A DNA stretch of 64,000 bases, taken from positions 440,904 through 504,903 of the forward strand of contig NZ_CP012841.1 in the NCBI RefSeq assembly GCF_002073915.1. Direction: 5' to 3'. Below, one piece after another: positions 1 through 9,698 of this stretch. The notes under the pieces were generated by a model, which searched no databases, was not told the DNA's origin, and saw nothing but the letters and a program-made list of their open reading frames with translations. This stretch comes from Candidatus Riesia pediculicola. Its GTDB lineage: Bacteria; Pseudomonadota; Gammaproteobacteria; Enterobacterales; Enterobacteriaceae. The position numbers and the translations under genes were made by a program. Each line of letters begins with the position of its first letter. Within the stretch, counting starts at the first letter, position 1.

Positions 1-398
1 CACTATAAAAGAGCTTTGTAACTCCTTGGCTAGAGCCAGAGATATGGGACCAGCTCCAGCTCCTAAGTCTAATATTTTTAATCCTTTCTTTTTATTTGCT
101 AATTTTAGAGCCAACTCTACTAAATGTTCTGTTTCAGGTCTCGGTATCATAGTAACATTGGATACCAATAAAGGTAGAGACCAAAATTCTTTCTCTTTAA
201 TTAAATATGCTACTGGAAATCCTATATTTCTTAAAAGTAATAGTTTCTGAAGTTTCTTTTGTTGGTCTAGAGTAATTTTTCTTTCCGGATTTACGATGAT
301 ATCAGTTTTTTTTTTAATACGTGTTCTAAAAAAATCATCGCTTCTCTTTTAAAAATCAATTTTTTAAATGCATAATCCAACCAAAATTTACATTTCAT
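1..398 (-). CDS. prmC: PrmC, release factor glutamine methyltransferase (5' part, runs off window)
   Basis: N-terminal half of the SAM-dependent enzyme that methylates the Gln of the GGQ motif in release factors RF1 and RF2. The frame reads without a stop from the ATG at 398 to the window edge. It contains IPRPETE (PrmC has IPRPDTE here) and then the SAM-binding motif I, LDLGAGAGPISLALA. The catalytic NPPY motif would lie beyond the edge, so integrity of the whole gene cannot be judged. The start lies 22 bases after the prfA stop, the prfA-prmC order of E. coli, which places enzyme and substrate in one operon. No good ribosome-binding site is visible, which suggests coupling to prfA translation. 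Confidence 0.88.
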
Positions 399-420
399 AT
401 CAATCTAAATATTATTTTTA

Positions 421-1461
421 TCAGTTAACTATTTTACCAATTAAGATCTCAAGTTTTCCATTCATGACTTCGTTTATCTGATACGTAACTGAATTAGTTC
501 TATGATCTACTATCGTTCCTCTTTGAAAGTTATAAGTTCGAATCCTATCAGATCTTTCTCCAGATCCAAACAAAAACTTTTTTTTATAAGATTTTTCCTG
601 AGCAACCTTCTTCAATTCTAGATTTTTCAACCTAGCTAATAATACAGACATAGCTTTAGCTCTGTTTTTATGTTGAGAACGCTCATCTTGGCATTCCACA
701 GAAATTCCTGTTGGAATGTGAGTAACTCGAATTGCAGAGTTTGTCGTATTCACATGTTGACCTCCTGCTCCAGAAGAACGAAAAGTGTCTATTCTTATAT
801 CGTTTTGATTAATTTTGATTTCAGAAGCATCAACTTTTAAAAGTATCGCTACTTTACAAGAGGAAGTGTGAATTCTTCCTCTTGATTCTGTCTCTGGTAT
901 TCTTTGTACCCGATGTCCTCCAGATTCAAATTTCAATTTCCTATATACTTCTTTTCCAGAAATTTTGGCAATGATTTCTTTATATCCTGAACCAGACTCG
1001 ATTTCATTGATGCTGATAATTTCCACTTTCCAGGAACAAGATTCTGCATATTTACAATACATTCTAAAGAGATCCTTTGCAAAAATAGCTGCTTCGCTAC
1101 CTCCAGTTCCCGCCTTAATTTCCAAAAAACAATCTTTTCGATCGTTCTGATCCTTTGGAGTTAATTGATTTCGTAATCTATTTTCTACTTTTTTCTTTAA
1201 ATTAATCAATTTATTGAGTTCTTCCAAAGCTAAACTTTTCAATTCTTCATCGAGTATCAACTTTTTGATTTCCTCTATTTCTTTTCGGATAGATTCAATC
1301 TTTTTAAAATTAGATATAATTTTAAACAGTTTTGTGTATTCCCTCTGTAAAGAGGGACGAGATTTTGAATTATAAATAGATGATTTATTTAGAAAGTTCT
1401 TCTGAATTGTCTTAAATTTTTTCTTAATTTTCTGATATTCTTCAAATATCGATTTTTTCAT
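421..1461 (-). CDS. prfA: Peptide chain release factor 1
   Basis: Class I release factor that reads UAA and UAG and triggers peptide release on the ribosome. The protein has 346 residues against about 360 in E. coli. The GGQ peptidyl-hydrolysis motif is at residues 233-235 in SSGAGGQHVN, and the stop-codon reading P-x-T tripeptide is PET at 189-191 (PAT in E. coli RF1). The N-terminal coiled region is rich in Lys and poorly conserved, as usual in A+T-rich symbionts. It is followed by prmC, whose product modifies the GGQ glutamine. E. coli has hemA just upstream; no hemA is seen in the 518 bases on that side. Confidence 0.96.
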   Translation of the reverse strand: MKKSIFEEYQKIKKKFKTIQKNFLNKSSIYNSKSRPSLQREYTKLFKIISNFKKIESIRKEIEEIKKLILDEELKSLALEELNKLINLKKKVENRLRNQLTPKDQNDRKDCFLEIKAGTGGSEAAIFAKDLFRMYCKYAESCSWKVEIISINEIESGSGYKEIIAKISGKEVYRKLKFESGGHRVQRIPETESRGRIHTSSCKVAILLKVDASEIKINQNDIRIDTFRSSGAGGQHVNTTNSAIRVTHIPTGISVECQDERSQHKNRAKAMSVLLARLKNLELKKVAQEKSYKKKFLFGSGERSDRIRTYNFQRGTIVDHRTNSVTYQINEVMNGKLEILIGKIVN

Positions 1462-1979
1462 AACATAAAAATTTTTAAGAAGTTAGTAACAGTAAAAATT
1501 GTTTGAATTAAATAATTTTTACATATTAGATATATTTTTGATTTTTTGGAAAGTAGATTGTTGATTTTTTCATAAAAATTTTTGTATTTTTCTAAATATT
1601 CTTCAATTTTTATATTTTTATGAGTCAATTTTAAAAGATTTTAGAGATCTTCAAATGAAATAGAAAAATTATTTTCAATAAAAATTAAAAACACATTCCA
1701 TTTAATCTTCTATTTCGATATAAAATATTCAAACGTACATATGTTTACTGAAAATTCACAGTAAATAACCAAAAAATTTATTTTAAAGTATAGTACAATA
1801 AACAAGTTTTTGATTTTTTGAATTGAATTTTTATGATACATTCTTTTAATCAATTGTTTAATCTTTATCATCGTCTATATTGTGTAAAATTAAAAGAAGA
1901 ATAAATAGAACTAAAAATTTAATCCTTTATCTAAAAAAATTATATTAGTTCTTCGTATTATTGGAGTAATTTATTAAAA
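1462..1979. other. Gene-free stretch between divergent prfA and ispE
   Basis: About 520 very A+T-rich bases between two divergent genes. In E. coli this position holds hemA and lolB; no reading frame or recognisable remnant of either is visible. It must contain the promoters of both flanking operons. A GGAG at 1963-1966 may be the ispE ribosome-binding site, at a rather long spacing. Confidence 0.6.
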
Positions 1980-2873
1980 ATGATATTCTGGCCCTCTCCT
2001 GCTAAAATTAATTTATTTTTCAGGGTAAATAAAAAAAGAGAAGATGGATATCATGAAATACAAACCTTATATCATTTTTTGAACTACGGAGATACGATCG
2101 GGATCAATGAAAGAAGAGATGAAAAAATTAAACTGTTATACAATTCGAAATTTAAAGGTTTGATCAAAAATAACTTAATCTTACAAGCAGCTTCTTTATT
2201 TCAAAAGTACTGTATGAATAATTTTCCAGAAAAAAAATTTTCTGGAGTAAACATTTATGTTAAGAAAGTTCTACCAATTGGATCAGGATTAGGGGGCGGA
2301 TCTTCTAATGCTGCTACTACTTTAGTAGCTTTGAATTATCATTGGAGAACAAAGATATCAAAAAGAATTTTATGTAGTATTTCAAGCAATTTAGGAGCAG
2401 ATGTTCCATTTTTTGTTAATGGAAAAACTTCTATTGGAGAAGGTATTGGACAAAATCTTCATCCAATTCAAATAATTCCGAAATGGTATTTAATAGCATA
2501 TCCTAAAGTTTCTGTATCTACTAAAGAAATTTTCAAAAAATTAAATCTAAAAAAAATATCTGATAGAATTCCTAGAGAAATCCTTTTAAACAATAAATAT
2601 CAAAACGATTTGGAAGAATTTGTAAAACATTCTTTTCCTGAAGTAAAAAAATGCATAAATTGGTTTAAAAAAAAGTCTCTATCTCCTATCATGACAGGAA
2701 CAGGATCTTGTATTTTTGTTCAGTTTTCTTCAAAATCAGATGCATTGAAAATATTAAAGAGTATTCCGAAATGGATGGAATGTTTTGTGGCCGAGGGAGC
2801 TAACGATTCTCCTTTGTATACATTTAAAAGTTACATAATGAAAGAAAAATTTAAACGAGAAGATCATATATAA
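1980..2873 (+). CDS. ispE: 4-diphosphocytidyl-2-C-methyl-D-erythritol kinase
   Basis: GHMP-family kinase that phosphorylates CDP-methylerythritol with ATP in the MEP pathway, supplying isopentenyl units for undecaprenyl phosphate, ubiquinone and tRNA modification. It has 297 residues (283 in E. coli). The N-terminus WPSPAKINLF carries the substrate-binding Lys. The glycine-rich ATP loop is PIGSGLGGGSSNAA at about residues 100-113, followed by LGADVPFF with the catalytic Asp, and GTGSCIF near the C-terminus is GHMP motif 3. The stop and the prs start share one base (TAATG), so the two genes are probably translationally coupled; ispE-prs is the enterobacterial order. ubiA in this window is one consumer of the isoprenoid product. 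Confidence 0.96.
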   Translation: MIFWPSPAKINLFFRVNKKREDGYHEIQTLYHFLNYGDTIGINERRDEKIKLLYNSKFKGLIKNNLILQAASLFQKYCMNNFPEKKFSGVNIYVKKVLPIGSGLGGGSSNAATTLVALNYHWRTKISKRILCSISSNLGADVPFFVNGKTSIGEGIGQNLHPIQIIPKWYLIAYPKVSVSTKEIFKKLNLKKISDRIPREILLNNKYQNDLEEFVKHSFPEVKKCINWFKKKSLSPIMTGTGSCIFVQFSSKSDALKILKSIPKWMECFVAEGANDSPLYTFKSYIMKEKFKREDHI

Positions 2874-3793
2874 TGAAAATAAAAATTTTTTCTGGAAGTT
2901 CTGTATTAAAATTATCAAGAAAAATTTCGAAATATTTATATACTGAATTAAGTGATGTAAATATTGGAAAGTTTAGTGACGGAGAAACCAATATCAATAT
3001 AAAAGATAGTGTTCGAGGAAAAGATGTTTTTGTCATTCAATCTACTTGTTTTCCAGTTAACGATCATTTGATGGAACTAGTATTAATGATTGATTCATTA
3101 TATAGAGCTTCTGCAAGAAGAATTACTGCAGTTATTCCATATTTCGGTTATGCTAGACAAGATAGAAAAACTGGTTCTACTAAGACTCCAATTGCTGCGA
3201 AAATAGTAGCGGATATTTTATCTGTTGTTGGAACTAATAGAGTATTGACAGTGGATTTACATACAGAACAGATACAGGGATTTTTTAACATACCTATTGA
3301 GAATATCTCTGGAAGCGAAGTGATATTAGAAGATATTCGATCAAAAAAATTATATGATCCAATTATCGTTTCTCCTGATATCGGTGGAATTACTCGAGCT
3401 AGAACGATTGCAAAACTTTTTGGAAACATAGAAATAGCTGTTTCTGACAAAAATAGACCTAGAGCAAATACTTCAAAAACTCTTCAAATTATTGGAAATG
3501 TTAAAGATCGAGATTGTATAATAGTAGATGACATAGTAGATACTGGGTCTACTTTATGCAGTACAGCTGAGATGTTAAAAAAGAAAGGAGCTCTTAAGGT
3601 AATTGCATATGCTACTCATCCGGTATTTTCTGGAGACTCTTTAGAGAAGATTAATAATTCTTTCATAGATGAAATGATTGTATGCGATACAATTCCAATA
3701 TCCAAAAAAATTAAAGGTTTTAAAAACGTTCGATATTTAACTACATCTTTTATATTATCTGAATCTATTAAAAAAATTAGTTGTGAAATGTAA
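2873..3793 (+). CDS. prs: Ribose-phosphate pyrophosphokinase (PRPP synthetase)
   Basis: Transfers pyrophosphate from ATP to ribose 5-phosphate to form PRPP, the precursor of nucleotides, NAD, histidine and tryptophan. The protein has 306 residues (315 in E. coli). GKFSDGET near residue 31 and the flexible-loop residues in YFGYARQDRK around 97-106 match the family. The PRPP-binding loop is VDDIVDTGST at about residues 220-229. It overlaps ispE by one base and ends 64 bases before pth. Its conservation is high compared with most genes in this window, which fits a central metabolic enzyme. Confidence 0.97.
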   Translation: MKIKIFSGSSVLKLSRKISKYLYTELSDVNIGKFSDGETNINIKDSVRGKDVFVIQSTCFPVNDHLMELVLMIDSLYRASARRITAVIPYFGYARQDRKTGSTKTPIAAKIVADILSVVGTNRVLTVDLHTEQIQGFFNIPIENISGSEVILEDIRSKKLYDPIIVSPDIGGITRARTIAKLFGNIEIAVSDKNRPRANTSKTLQIIGNVKDRDCIIVDDIVDTGSTLCSTAEMLKKKGALKVIAYATHPVFSGDSLEKINNSFIDEMIVCDTIPISKKIKGFKNVRYLTTSFILSESIKKISCEM

Positions 3794-3857
3794 TATTTTT
3801 CTAGAATGTAAAATCTAGCGAATAGATTTCCGTAGGTTTTATACTTTATATTATCTC

Positions 3858-4457
3858 ATGAGAGCGAATTGTTTGTTTAAACTGATAGCTGGATTATCTA
3901 ATCCTAAAAGATACTCTGGAACTAGACATAATGTTGGAGAATTATTTGTGAAATTTTTTTCTAAAAAATTTGGAAATAAATTAGTACAAAATAAAAAATT
4001 TTTTGGAAAAATCGATAAACTATCTTTTCTCAATTCAAAGGTCTTTCTTCTTGTTTCAGATCTGTATATGAACAATAACGGAATTGCTATTTCTCATTTC
4101 TGTAACTTTTATCATATTTGTCCAAAAAAAATTCTAGTTGTACATGATGAATTGGATCTTCCTCCTGGATCACTAAGGATCAAAATAGGAGGAAGTTATA
4201 ACGGACATAAAGGAGTTTTAAGTGTAGAAGAAAAATTGGGAAGTTCAGAATTTTATCGCCTAAGAATTGGAATCGGAAGACCTTATAAAAATCAAAAAGT
4301 TTCTGAGTTTGTTTTGAATTTTCCGGATCGTCTAGATCGAGAATTGATCTCCCTAGCAATCAATCGAGCTTCAAGTTATCTTTATTCTGCCATTCAAAAA
4401 GATATTTGCTTTTCCAAGATTCAAAATTATATAAACTCTATTAATTATAAATTTTAA
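3858..4457 (+). CDS. pth: Peptidyl-tRNA hydrolase
   Basis: Releases tRNA from peptidyl-tRNAs that drop off the ribosome; essential in E. coli. The protein has 199 residues (194 in E. coli). The catalytic His lies in TRHNVGE near residue 24, the substrate-binding Asn in YMNNNG, and the catalytic Asp in HDELDLPPG. GSYNGHKGV and RLRIGIGRP complete the family signature. It follows ispE-prs in the same direction, as in enterobacteria where rplY or ychH may intervene, and is convergent with alr with 44 bases between the two stops. Confidence 0.96.
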   Translation: MRANCLFKLIAGLSNPKRYSGTRHNVGELFVKFFSKKFGNKLVQNKKFFGKIDKLSFLNSKVFLLVSDLYMNNNGIAISHFCNFYHICPKKILVVHDELDLPPGSLRIKIGGSYNGHKGVLSVEEKLGSSEFYRLRIGIGRPYKNQKVSEFVLNFPDRLDRELISLAINRASSYLYSAIQKDICFSKIQNYINSINYKF

Positions 4458-4501
4458 ATTTTCCAGTTCTTTTAAATATCAATTCCAATCTATAATTTTG
4501 A

Positions 4502-5590
4502 TCATATGTATTTTCTTTTAACCCTAGAAGTTAATTGAGAAACTGATCGATACAAACATGATACATCGTGACCTTTAAATGCTTCCTCAATTGGGAATTT
4601 TTTTTCACCCCATATAATGACTTCGTCTCCCACTTTGTCGCAAAGATGCTCTCCAAGATCTACAAAAATCATGTCCATCAAGATTGACCCAATAACAGGC
4701 ACTCTTCTTCCGTTGATTAGAACCCAAGAATTCTTTGAATCACAACTATGATAACCATCTCCATATCCTATGGATACTATTCCAATATATGTTTTTTTTC
4801 TATTATTGATCCAATTTTGTCCGTAACCCAACGTTTGACCGGGTTTAAATTGACGGACAGAAATTAATTTTGATTTTAGTTTCATAGCTGGAATCAATCC
4901 AAATTCCCTTCCATTTCTTCCGAACTTTGGAGAGATTCCATACATAATAATTCCTGCCCGAACCCATCGTAGATGAGAAGACGGCCAAAATAGTATTCCA
5001 GAAGAAGATGCTATGGAATTTTTCCCATTTTTATCAATTATAAATTTTTTAAATCGATCTAATTGAAGCTGAGTAAAATCAAAGAGATACGGTTCTTGAA
5101 TATTAGCACTGCTGAAATGACTTATCGTATTGACTGGCTTTCTTACATTTTTACATTTTTTTAATCGATTGTATATTTTGACAGCTTGATCTGGAAGAAA
5201 ACCCAATCTGTTCATTCCAGTGTTGATTTTCATCCATACTGCAATTGGGAATTTTATTTTTTCTTTCTCTAATATATTAATTTGTTCGTGGTTATGAACT
5301 ACAACTTCCAAACGAAGTTGACTAGCTAATTTTAATTCTTCATAATTAATAAAACCCATAAGAGATATGATTGAATTTTTAATACCATCATCAACGATTT
5401 TATGCGCCTCTTCAATATTAGATACTCCAAAATAATCTACAAAATCTTTTAATGTTCTTGTAACGAACTTTGATCCATGTCCATATGCATTAGATTTTAC
5501 TATGGCAATTATGCGACTATTATTGGTTAATTTTTGAATTTTTTTAATGTTATAGATCAAAGCCTTTTTACGAATTAATGCTATTTTCAT
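4502..5590 (-). CDS. alr: Alanine racemase
   Basis: PLP enzyme that converts L-alanine to D-alanine for the D-Ala-D-Ala end of the peptidoglycan peptide. The protein has 362 residues (359 in E. coli Alr). The PLP lysine is K32 in IVKSNAYGHG. The second-domain catalytic Tyr lies in the segment containing TLGYGQ, and ILMDMIFVDL is the conserved C-terminal segment. Its product feeds ddlB at 12.7-13.6 kb. Only 12 bases separate it from the upstream dnaB, and dnaB-alr is the E. coli order, so the pair is probably cotranscribed. Confidence 0.96.
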   Translation of the reverse strand: MKIALIRKKALIYNIKKIQKLTNNSRIIAIVKSNAYGHGSKFVTRTLKDFVDYFGVSNIEEAHKIVDDGIKNSIISLMGFINYEELKLASQLRLEVVVHNHEQINILEKEKIKFPIAVWMKINTGMNRLGFLPDQAVKIYNRLKKCKNVRKPVNTISHFSSANIQEPYLFDFTQLQLDRFKKFIIDKNGKNSIASSSGILFWPSSHLRWVRAGIIMYGISPKFGRNGREFGLIPAMKLKSKLISVRQFKPGQTLGYGQNWINNRKKTYIGIVSIGYGDGYHSCDSKNSWVLINGRRVPVIGSILMDMIFVDLGEHLCDKVGDEVIIWGEKKFPIEEAFKGHDVSCLYRSVSQLTSRVKRKYI

Positions 5591-5602
5591 ATTAAGCCGT
5601 TT

Positions 5603-7015
5603 TCAATCGTAATATAAATCGCTCATATCTGAATAATTATCAAACCTCGACCATTGTCCATTGAATGTAAGATGAACCTTTCCAATAGGTCCGTTTCTCT
5701 GTTTGCTTATTATGATTTCCGCTATTCCTTTGAGGTTAGAGTTATCATTATACATTTCATCTCTGTAGATAAACATGATCAGGTCTGCATCTTGTTCAAT
5801 AGATCCTGATTCTCTCAAATCAGAATTAACTGGTTTTTTATCGGCTCTTTGTTCCAAACTTCGATTTAATTGAGACAAAGCTATAATCGGAATTTTCAAC
5901 TCTTTAGCTAAAGATTTTAAAGAACGAGAAATTTCAGCGATTTCCAATGTTCTATTTTCGTATATGGAAGGCACTTTCATTAGTTGTAGATAGTCAATCA
6001 TTATCAAACTCAATCCGCTGTTTTCTCTGTAGATTCTTCTTGCTCTTGATCTAATTTCAGTAGGTGTCAATCCAGAGGAGTCATCAATATATATATTATT
6101 CTTTTCGATCAGCGATTTTATTGTATTGGAAATTCTAGACCAATCTTCATCTTTTAATCTTCCAGTTCTAATTTTTGTCTGTTCTACTCTAGAAAGAGAG
6201 GATAGCATTCTAACCATAATTTGATGCGCTGGCATTTCAAGACTGAATATTAATACAGGTTTTTCTTCTGTCATAGCGACATGCTCACATAAATTCATTG
6301 CAAAAGTTGTCTTTCCCATCGAAGGTCGAGCTGCTATGATGATCAAATCAGAGTTTTGTAATCCGGCTGTTTTTTCATCTAAATCTTTATATCCTGTAGA
6401 TATTCCAGTCAAATTACTGTACGGTTTTTGACGTAATTTCTCTATTTTTCGAACGGTTTCAGAAAGAACTTCTTCAATTCTTTTCGGTCCTCTTCCTTGT
6501 TTCGACCGAACTTCAGAAATTTGAAAAATAAGAGATTCTGCTAAATCTATCAGTTCTTGACTGGTTCTTCCTTTTGGATCATATCCAGCATCCGCTATTT
6601 CATTAGCAACTTCAATCATTTCCCTGATGATAGCTCTCTCGCGAATGATATTAGCGTATGCATTAATATTGGCTACGCTTGGAATATTCTTTGCTAATTC
6701 AGCAAGATACGCAAATCCTCCAACTTTTCCTAAATTTTCTTTCTGATTTAATGATTCGGAGAGTGTGATCAAATCGATCGGACTTCTTCTCTCAAAGAGA
6801 AGTTGCATTTCAGAAAATATAATTCTATGAGGATGGCTAAAAAAATCTTTTTTATTCAATTTTTCTGATATCTTCTCCCATTTCTCGTTATCAATCATCA
6901 AACCTCCTAGTACGGATTGCTCTGCTTCCAAAGAATAAGGAGGAGTTTTGATTCCTATCATTTTATGATCTTCCCAATTGATTGAGTTACCTTTTTTATT
7001 AAAGTACTTTTTCAT
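5603..7015 (-). CDS. dnaB: Replicative DNA helicase
   Basis: Hexameric 5'-3' helicase that unwinds DNA at the replication fork and contacts primase and the polymerase III holoenzyme. The protein has 470 residues (471 in E. coli) and is one of the best conserved here. The N-terminal domain has EAEQSVLGGLM. The RecA-type domain carries Walker A RPSMGKTT around residue 233, the Walker B region LIMIDYLQLM, and ELKIPIIALSQLNRSLEQR. It ends in the conserved FNGQWSRFDNY. alr follows at 12 bases. A 785-base gene-free region lies upstream. Confidence 0.98.
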   Translation of the reverse strand: MKKYFNKKGNSINWEDHKMIGIKTPPYSLEAEQSVLGGLMIDNEKWEKISEKLNKKDFFSHPHRIIFSEMQLLFERRSPIDLITLSESLNQKENLGKVGGFAYLAELAKNIPSVANINAYANIIRERAIIREMIEVANEIADAGYDPKGRTSQELIDLAESLIFQISEVRSKQGRGPKRIEEVLSETVRKIEKLRQKPYSNLTGISTGYKDLDEKTAGLQNSDLIIIAARPSMGKTTFAMNLCEHVAMTEEKPVLIFSLEMPAHQIMVRMLSSLSRVEQTKIRTGRLKDEDWSRISNTIKSLIEKNNIYIDDSSGLTPTEIRSRARRIYRENSGLSLIMIDYLQLMKVPSIYENRTLEIAEISRSLKSLAKELKIPIIALSQLNRSLEQRADKKPVNSDLRESGSIEQDADLIMFIYRDEMYNDNSNLKGIAEIIISKQRNGPIGKVHLTFNGQWSRFDNYSDMSDLYYD

Positions 7016-7800
7016 AATTAATTAGGAAAATGAATTCATTTCTACGATTTTTCATTGCTTTCAATTGAAAATTAATTATTTTATATCCTTCTTATCTCTT
7101 TATAGTATCTTACTATGATCGATATATCTACTCTCTTTCAATTTTATATAAATCGTAACTCATTTCTTATGGATATTGATAAGATTTCTTTAAAAATTTG
7201 AGAACGAATAGAGAGTTTCCTTATTATGATGAAACTAAATTTTTTTATAAAGTCAATCTTTGGATTACTTCAATTGCTCATAGTTATCTTTTAGATAAAG
7301 TAATTTCTACATATGGATTTCATTTTATTTCTTAATCAAAGAAAGTTTTTTGATGCCTGATAAAAAGGATATCTTTCTTAACATCTTTTAAAAAAATGCA
7401 TCATATCGATCGAAAAAATCTAAAAAATGACATAATCTTCAAATTTCGATCAGTCAATTTTGAAATACTCTATTAAAAATTCAATTTTACTGTAAATAAT
7501 CGAAAGTCCGTTAAGAACGGAGTTCAATATCTTAAAAAATCGATTAAAGTGTGTGATCTAAAATATTTTTCTTGAGTTTATTTTCATAGGAAATAAATCT
7601 GATGTCGATTGCTAAAAATCTTTATGAAAAATAGAATAGCGTATTAGATTTCTTACCTTTACTGAATCTTTTCCAAAAAGTTGATAGATCTTCAAATCTC
7701 GACTCTACTTTTTTTATAATCTATCAAAAGGGAGAGAAATTCAGTAAGAATCGAGAATTTATAAAAATTAAAAATTGAAAAATAGAATGCTTTTCACTAA
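7016..7800. other. Gene-free stretch between dnaB and fabA
   Basis: 785 bases with many stops in all frames. Short open segments exist around 7117-7340 on the plus strand, but none resembles a known protein and the frame breaks repeatedly, so this may be an eroded gene that can no longer be identified. It should hold the dnaB promoter. A possible fabA terminator at 7676-7727 is listed separately. Confidence 0.55.
7676..7727 (-). terminator. Possible terminator downstream of fabA
   Basis: On the minus strand a perfect 9-base inverted repeat, TTGATAGAT at 7719-7727 and ATCTATCAA at 7681-7689, is followed by CTTTTT. It starts about 75 bases after the fabA stop. The 29-base loop is large and the stem is poor in G+C, so its efficiency is uncertain. 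Confidence 0.35.
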
Positions 7801-8325
7801 TCAACCTCCAAACTCGTTACATTCTTGAAATAATCCCACTTTTAGATCTTTTGCAAGATATATTAATTCATCATCTACTTTTACCTCTCCGTCGGCAATA
7901 CCTACAATTAGCTTTCTTCTAATGATTCTTTTGAGATGAACAAAATAACTTAATTTTTTACAAGTTGGCAAAACCTGTCCAATGAATTTTACTTCCCCTA
8001 CTCCTAACGCTCTTCCTTTCCCTATTCCACCGATCCAACCAAGATAAAATCCTATCAACTGCCACATAGCATCGAGTCCTAAACAACCAGGCATCACAGG
8101 ATCATTTAGAAAATGACATTTAAAAAACCAAAATTCTGGATCAATGTCTAATTCGGCTTGAATAAATCCTCTTTTAAAGAATCCATCATTTTTATTAATT
8201 TCAACAATTTTATCAATCATCAGCATATTTCCAACTGGTAGAGGAGGGCTTCCTTTTCCAAAAAGCTCGCCTCTTCCAGAACTTTCTAGCTCTTTTTTTT
8301 TATAGTATGATTTACGATTATTCAT
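7801..8325 (-). CDS. fabA: 3-hydroxydecanoyl-ACP dehydratase/isomerase
   Basis: Dehydrates 3-hydroxyacyl-ACP and isomerises trans-2-decenoyl-ACP to the cis-3 form, the branch point for unsaturated fatty acids. The protein has 174 residues (172 in E. coli). The active-site His is in [13 protein letters not shown] and the catalytic Asp in [23 protein letters not shown] and KVGLFQ are also conserved. The N-terminus SSGRGELFG supports the chosen ATG. It works with fabB at 36.9-38.2 kb: FabB elongates the cis product. Retention of both indicates that the symbiont sets its own membrane fluidity. It is a single gene, flanked by non-coding DNA. Confidence 0.97.
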   Translation of the reverse strand: MNNRKSYYKKKELESSGRGELFGKGSPPLPVGNMLMIDKIVEINKNDGFFKRGFIQAELDIDPEFWFFKCHFLNDPVMPGCLGLDAMWQLIGFYLGWIGGIGKGRALGVGEVKFIGQVLPTCKKLSYFVHLKRIIRRKLIVGIADGEVKVDDELIYLAKDLKVGLFQECNEFGG

Positions 8326-8730
8326 GTAAATTGATCTCTTAAGTTGAAGTGAAAATACTTCAATATATTTTTCAAAAATGTTTTAGAAAACTCTTTTCAA
8401 GAGTAAATGGAGAACCATATCATTCTTGTTCTTTTTTAAAAAAATTCTTTATAATTTTTTATAAAAAAATGTTTTTAAAATTATTAATTAGTTAATTTCT
8501 TGTTAAACTAAGACTAGACCTTTTTATTACAAAATTTTATCAATATTCAAAATGAAAATTTTCTATTTGAGTTTTTCAATACAGATCTAAAAAAGTTTAA
8601 AGCATCATAAAAAATTAAAGAATCTCTACTTTACTGCTTGAGATGCTCTTATTTTGAAATGTTTTTCGATAACCTTAACTAAATTCTTTTAACATTAGGT
8701 TTTAATGAACTTTTTGAAAATAAAATATTA
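8326..8730. other. Gene-free stretch between fabA and tusE
   Basis: About 400 A+T-rich bases with no open frame or recognisable remnant. In E. coli this neighbourhood holds genes such as rmf, ycbZ and matP; none is detectable here. It must contain the fabA promoter. Confidence 0.5.
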
Positions 8731-9057
8731 TCAAATACAAACTGTTGGTTTAGGGAGTCCAGCTATTTTTGAAGCTTGAAAAATCGGATTCTTTGGAAAT
8801 AATTGATATAATTTTCTGCTACTCAATCTATTTCCATACATTTTATACAGAAACTCATCCAAGTCTCTCATTTTTGGAAAAATACCAAATTTGAAGTAGA
8901 ATTTTCTTATCAAATTGATTATTTTCCAATGATCCATTGTTAATTCAATTCCTTCTAACTTTGCTAATTCAAAAGCAACTTTTTGATTCCAATTTTCTGG
9001 GTATTTAATAAATCCTTCTTTATCTTTTTTATATAAATCTTTTTTAAGTTCATTCAT
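8731..9057 (-). CDS. tusE: Sulfurtransferase TusE (DsrC/TusE family)
   Basis: Last carrier of the sulfur relay IscS-TusA-TusBCD-TusE that hands persulfide sulfur to MnmA for 2-thiouridine at U34 of tRNAs for Lys, Glu and Gln. The protein has 108 residues (109 in E. coli). The C-terminus KIAGLPKPTVCI carries the active Cys as the penultimate residue. DHWKIINLIRKFY and YQLFPKNP match the family core. tRNA-Ser(UGA) lies beside it on the opposite strand, as serT lies near tusE in E. coli. The rest of the relay is not in this window. Confidence 0.93.
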   Translation of the reverse strand: MNELKKDLYKKDKEGFIKYPENWNQKVAFELAKLEGIELTMDHWKIINLIRKFYFKFGIFPKMRDLDEFLYKMYGNRLSSRKLYQLFPKNPIFQASKIAGLPKPTVCI

Positions 9058-9173
9058 AAATCGATTTCCGTAGTTTTTTAATTATTTTTTACTTTCAAAA
9101 ATAAATTAGAAACATTTGAATTTTATGTTAAAATTTTTTTGAATTCTACGATAATTTGATATATTTTACTAAT

Positions 9174-9261
9174 GGAGGAGTGGCCGAGTGGATTAAGGCA
9201 ACGGTCTTGAAAACCGTCAACAGTGAATAACTGTTCAAGAGTTCGAATCTCTTCTCCTCCG
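9174..9261 (+). tRNA. serT: tRNA-Ser(UGA)
   Basis: An 88-base class II tRNA with a long variable arm. The acceptor stem GGAGGAG pairs perfectly with CTCCTCC, the anticodon loop is CTTGAAA with anticodon TGA, and the T loop is GTTCGAATC. The discriminator is G, as in serine tRNAs. No CCA is encoded after it. Its neighbour tusE matches the serT position in E. coli. Confidence 0.97.
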
Positions 9262-9698
9262 GAAATTAATGATTTTTTCATTTTCTAGAGGAAGAATGAA
9301 TTGAGTATTGATGGATAAAGACGACATTCTCTTTAAAGAGAAGATAAGTTTCTTTTTCAAGAAATGTGTTAAAAAACTTCGAAAAGTTTGAAAAAATAAT
9401 TTTTTCAAATCGTAGATTTTTAATCTTCTAAAAAAGATAAAAATAGTATTTGGCAAATTCGAGATACTTTAAACGTATATAAAATTTTTACAGATTTTTC
9501 AAAATAAAAATCATATTCTTCTACGACCCCTTTTATATAAGATAATTCGATGGTATAAGATGAAAAAGAATTTCTCTTTTATTATAGAATTTCTTTATTT
9601 CACACTTTCATGACCTAAATTTTTATCCTCATCAATTTTTAATTTTTAATATTCTTAAAATTTCGATTTTCTTTGACTAATTTAAGATTGCCATTAAT
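9262..9698. other. Gene-free stretch between tRNA-Ser and ftsZ
   Basis: This segment lies between two convergent genes and holds no credible reading frame. It contains a perfect 16-base palindrome at 9327-9342 (TTCTCTTTAAAGAGAA) and a 10-base-pair hairpin at 9387-9409. Either could help end transcription of tRNA-Ser or of the long division cluster. lpxC and secA, which follow ftsZ in E. coli, are absent here. Confidence 0.5.
9387..9409. terminator. A/T hairpin, possible bidirectional terminator
   Basis: TTTGAAAAAA at 9387-9396 and TTTTTTCAAA at 9400-9409 are perfect inverted repeats with a 3-base loop. The arm is rich in T on either strand and sits between convergent tRNA-Ser and ftsZ. It has almost no G+C, so its strength is doubtful. 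Confidence 0.3.

Noticed and set aside
9327..9342. 16-base palindrome as an operator
   Set aside because: It lies between two convergent genes where no promoter is expected; a hairpin in an mRNA or tRNA trailer is more likely.
9235..9456. A 73-codon minus-strand open frame beside tRNA-Ser
   Set aside because: It overlaps the tRNA-Ser 3' end in antisense (RRRRDSNS-type end) and the rest is low-complexity; no family is recognised.
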